A DNA stretch of 6,702 nt from JBEEMU01 sp043778315 (lineage in GTDB: Bacteria > Bacteroidota > Bacteroidia > Chitinophagales > Saprospiraceae), in NCBI GenBank assembly GCA_043778315.1, contig JAYWGJ010000194.1, positions 1 to 6,702 on the forward strand, read 5' to 3'. Positions 5,311 through 6,702 of this stretch are shown here, in pieces. The notes below the pieces were generated by a model. That model worked only from the letters and a program-made list of their open reading frames with translations, had not been told where the DNA came from and ran no database searches. Positions within the stretch are counted from its first letter, which is position 1, and each line of letters opens with the position of its first letter. Both the position numbers and the translations under genes were made by a program.

Positions 5311-6162
5311 ATGAAACCAGAAACCAAAATTACACTTGCTTTGCTCGCCTTCGGCTGCAGCATCAGTGCCGTATTTGCGCAAAGCAATGCACAAACTAAT
5401 CTACAAACAGAAACGCCGCCGCGCGACAGTCCCTACGAACGGACGAACGCAAAGCAAAAAAAAGCCCTCGAGTACGACCACACCCGAGAGGCGGACGTAT
5501 TTTTTGAGCGCAAGATTTGGCGCGTCATTGATGTCCGTGAAAAGATGAACAAGTCGTTTGTTTATCCGAACGCGCCTTTGTATAGCATCATCACCGACGC
5601 GGCTAAAAACAAGGAACTCCGTTTGTACAGTACCGCCACGGGTGATAATTTTCAGCAAGTATTAGCCGACGACGACCCCGCGCTTGTAGGCACAAAAGAT
5701 ACGATTACAGTTTATCAACCAGATGACGCGGGCGACGGTACAACGGTCGTGCAAAACGACATCAATTATGAAGACATCAAACGTTTCCGCATCAAAGAGG
5801 TTTGGTTTTTTGATAAAGAAAGTGCTACGCTGCAATGTCGCATTATGGGCATCGCGCCGATACGCGAAGTGAAGGACGATAAAGATAATTTCAAGTTTGA
5901 ACAACCCATGTTTTGGGCGTATTATCCTACCTTACGCAAAGTATTGGCGAAGCACGAAGCCTTTAATCCGCACAACGACGCGCAACGCATGACTTGGGAA
6001 GACGTGTTCGAGATGCGTTTATTTTCGAGTTACATTACCAAAGAATCTAATATTTACGACCGCCGAATAGAAGATTACAAACAAGGCACTGACGCGCTGC
6101 TCGAAGGCGATAATATCAAAAATACGGTTTTTAATTTCGAGCATGATTTGTGGAGTTTTTAA
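5311..6162 (+). CDS. gldN: Gliding motility / type IX secretion protein GldN (PorN)
   Basis: The 283-residue product matches GldN, a periplasmic core component of the type IX secretion system that works with the GldK/PorK lipoprotein as a ring and with the GldL-GldM motor. A Sec signal peptide ends at about Ala23 (LLAFGCSISAVFA-Q); Cys16 is in a poor lipobox context, so signal peptidase I cleavage is more likely. A polar Gln/Thr-rich linker follows (24-60). The GldN hallmarks are then seen in order: FFERKIWRVIDVREKMN (64-80), an FFDKESATLQCRIMGIAPI strand region (166-184), the PMFWAYYPTLRKVLAKHEAFN segment (199-219), and the strongly conserved C-terminus FSSYITKESNIYDRRI...DALLEGDNIKNTVFNFEHDLW. 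In well-studied species gldN ends a gldK-L-M-N operon. Here it has an MFS gene upstream and a convergent secDF downstream, so it is either a relocated gldN or an extra paralogue such as GldO. No clear TAnnTTTG promoter is visible in the 100-bp upstream gap. Confidence 0.93.
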   Translation: MKPETKITLALLAFGCSISAVFAQSNAQTNLQTETPPRDSPYERTNAKQKKALEYDHTREADVFFERKIWRVIDVREKMNKSFVYPNAPLYSIITDAAKNKELRLYSTATGDNFQQVLADDDPALVGTKDTITVYQPDDAGDGTTVVQNDINYEDIKRFRIKEVWFFDKESATLQCRIMGIAPIREVKDDKDNFKFEQPMFWAYYPTLRKVLAKHEAFNPHNDAQRMTWEDVFEMRLFSSYITKESNIYDRRIEDYKQGTDALLEGDNIKNTVFNFEHDLWSF

Positions 6163-6188
6163 TTTTTTTTAGATGATTTATAAACGAT

Positions 6189-6236
6189 AAAAAGCTGCCC
6201 TTCTAACCATGTCGGTTCGGAGGGCAGCTTTTTTTT
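6189..6236 (+). terminator. Rho-independent terminator of gldN
   Basis: Arms 6189-6208 and 6214-6233 pair over 20 positions with one wobble and one mismatch. The core is AAAAAGCTGCCC / GGGCAGCTTTTT, the loop ATGTC, and an eight-T run (6229-6236) follows. It starts 27 nt after the gldN stop codon. Confidence 0.88.
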
Positions 6237-6300
6237 GAGACTCTTTTCTTTGCACGGCAATAAAAAAACTACCGCTATACTCTGCCTATTTGCCTCTCTG

Positions 6301-6340
6301 CTTCTCCGCGTCTAAAAAATCTTCTTTGCGTCTAAAATCT
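6301..6340. repeat. Two tandem 20-bp units with GCGTCTAAAA core
   Basis: Units 6301-6320 and 6321-6340 both begin CTTCT and share GCGTCTAAAA at the same offset. Preceding words (CTCTGCC, CCTCTCTG at about 6280-6300) look like further degenerate copies. A GCGTCT word also occurs next to the hairpins at the other convergent junction (2060-2065). Confidence 0.55.
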
Positions 6341-6362
6341 TTTACTGCAAACCTAAAAACAA

Positions 6363-6400
6363 ATAAAAAAACCTCAAATCCAATAAAGGATTCGAGGTTT
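6363..6400 (-). terminator. Rho-independent terminator of secDF
   Basis: On the minus strand AAACCTCGAATCC pairs with GGATTTGAGGTTT (one G-U pair) around the loop TTTATT, followed by a run of Ts broken by one A. It lies about 70 nt past the secDF stop codon. On the plus strand the G-U pair becomes an A-C mismatch and no U-run follows, so it serves the leftward gene. Confidence 0.85.
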
Positions 6401-6469
6401 CTATTCACCTTAACAATTAAAAAATATTACCAATGGATTTGTTTGGCTTACGCCGTACCAAATTTATAA

Positions 6470-6702
6470 TTACGCGGTAGCAACTTCTTTATCAACCGTT
6501 ACTTTTTTACCTAAGTCTTCTCTCGACAAATCTACTACGATTGGTGTAGCAATAAAAATAGACGAATAAGTACCGACTATCATACCGATAGTGAGCGCGA
6601 ACGCGAAGCCTTTGATAACCGGACCACCGAAAATCAATAAGATAACAACGGTCAATAAAGTCACAAAAGAAGTGATAATAGTACGATTTAGCGTATTATT
6701 AA
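6470..6702 (-). CDS. secDF: Protein translocase SecDF/SecF, C-terminal end (partial)
   Basis: The last 77 codons are visible; the gene enters from the right edge. The visible end reads NNTLNRTIITSFVTLLTVV, then a hydrophobic stretch including IFGGPVIKGFAFALTIGMIV and GTYSSIFIATPIVVDL, and a short charged tail ending KEVATA. The NRTI-TS motif, the FGG...IKGFAFAL helix and GTYSSIFIATP are hallmarks of the last two membrane helices of SecF. SecD/SecF is a proton-driven RND-type membrane complex that helps pull Sec substrates into the periplasm. In Bacteroidota SecD and SecF are usually one fused chain of about 1000 residues, so secDF is likely, but the fusion cannot be verified here. No start codon is in the window; the GTG at 6662-6664 is an internal valine within the conserved region. 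The stop codon at 6470-6472 is followed by a terminator. Confidence 0.93.
   Translation of the reverse strand, partial: NNTLNRTIITSFVTLLTVVILLIFGGPVIKGFAFALTIGMIVGTYSSIFIATPIVVDLSREDLGKKVTVDKEVATA

Larger units (their letters stand above)
6163..6469. other. Convergent intergenic junction gldN / secDF, no gene
   Basis: This 307-bp stretch between two convergent genes has no supported reading frame. It holds a terminator for each side (6189-6236 and 6363-6400) and, between them, a low-complexity segment (about 6290-6340) rich in CTCTGC and GCGTCT words. I see nothing recognisable in 6401-6469. Confidence 0.75.

Noticed and set aside
5311..5382. GldN as a lipoprotein through Cys16
   Set aside because: The residues before Cys16 (AFG) do not make a good lipobox, and a normal signal peptidase I site (VFA-Q) follows; lipidation is expected for GldK, not GldN.
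1..6702. tRNA, rRNA, CRISPR array, insertion sequence or riboswitch
   Set aside because: I looked on both strands and found no cloverleaf-like arms, regular spacer repeats, transposase motifs or recognisable aptamer.

Overview
The window looks like a chromosomal segment of a Bacteroidota bacterium, probably a gliding or type IX-secreting lineage (Cytophagales-like is my guess, not shown). Three things point there: a clear GldN (type IX secretion/gliding) gene, several promoter elements of the Bacteroidota form TAnnTTTG, and A/T-rich leaders without Shine-Dalgarno sequences before every start codon. I see no mobile element, CRISPR array, tRNA or rRNA. The coding regions look intact; only the last gene is cut by the window edge.

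Layout. At the left, a small tatA (-, 121-309) is divergent from an ECF-like sigma factor (+, 507-1079). Their -7 elements lie back to back, only 32 bp apart. The sigma gene is followed 44 bp later by a membrane anti-sigma factor with a zinc-binding N-terminus and a TPR-like C-terminus (+, 1124-1867). This pair ends at a strong hairpin terminator and meets a leftward operon head-on: a deoxynucleoside kinase (-, 3217-3843) followed after 17 bp by an LptG/LptF-type lipopolysaccharide-transport permease (-, 2102-3199). A 173-bp divergent spacer, with two copies of the 11-mer GTATTTTTGCA placed like -7 elements, separates the kinase from a 12-helix MFS transporter (+, 4017-5210). The transporter is followed 100 bp later by gldN (+, 5311-6162). 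gldN then meets the 3' end of a leftward secDF/secF gene (-, 6470 to the edge). The 307-bp convergent gap has one terminator for each side and a short tandem repeat between them.

How the genes relate. Five of the eight genes act at the envelope or in export: TatA (twin-arginine export), SecDF (Sec export), GldN (type IX secretion), LptG (LPS transport) and the anti-sigma sensor. The sigma/anti-sigma pair and the kinase/LptG pair look like operons. Otherwise the adjacency seems ordinary, and I see no convincing new multi-gene system. The most unusual points are gldN standing apart from gldK-L-M, the shared promoter region at 408-455, and the repeat-rich convergent junctions.
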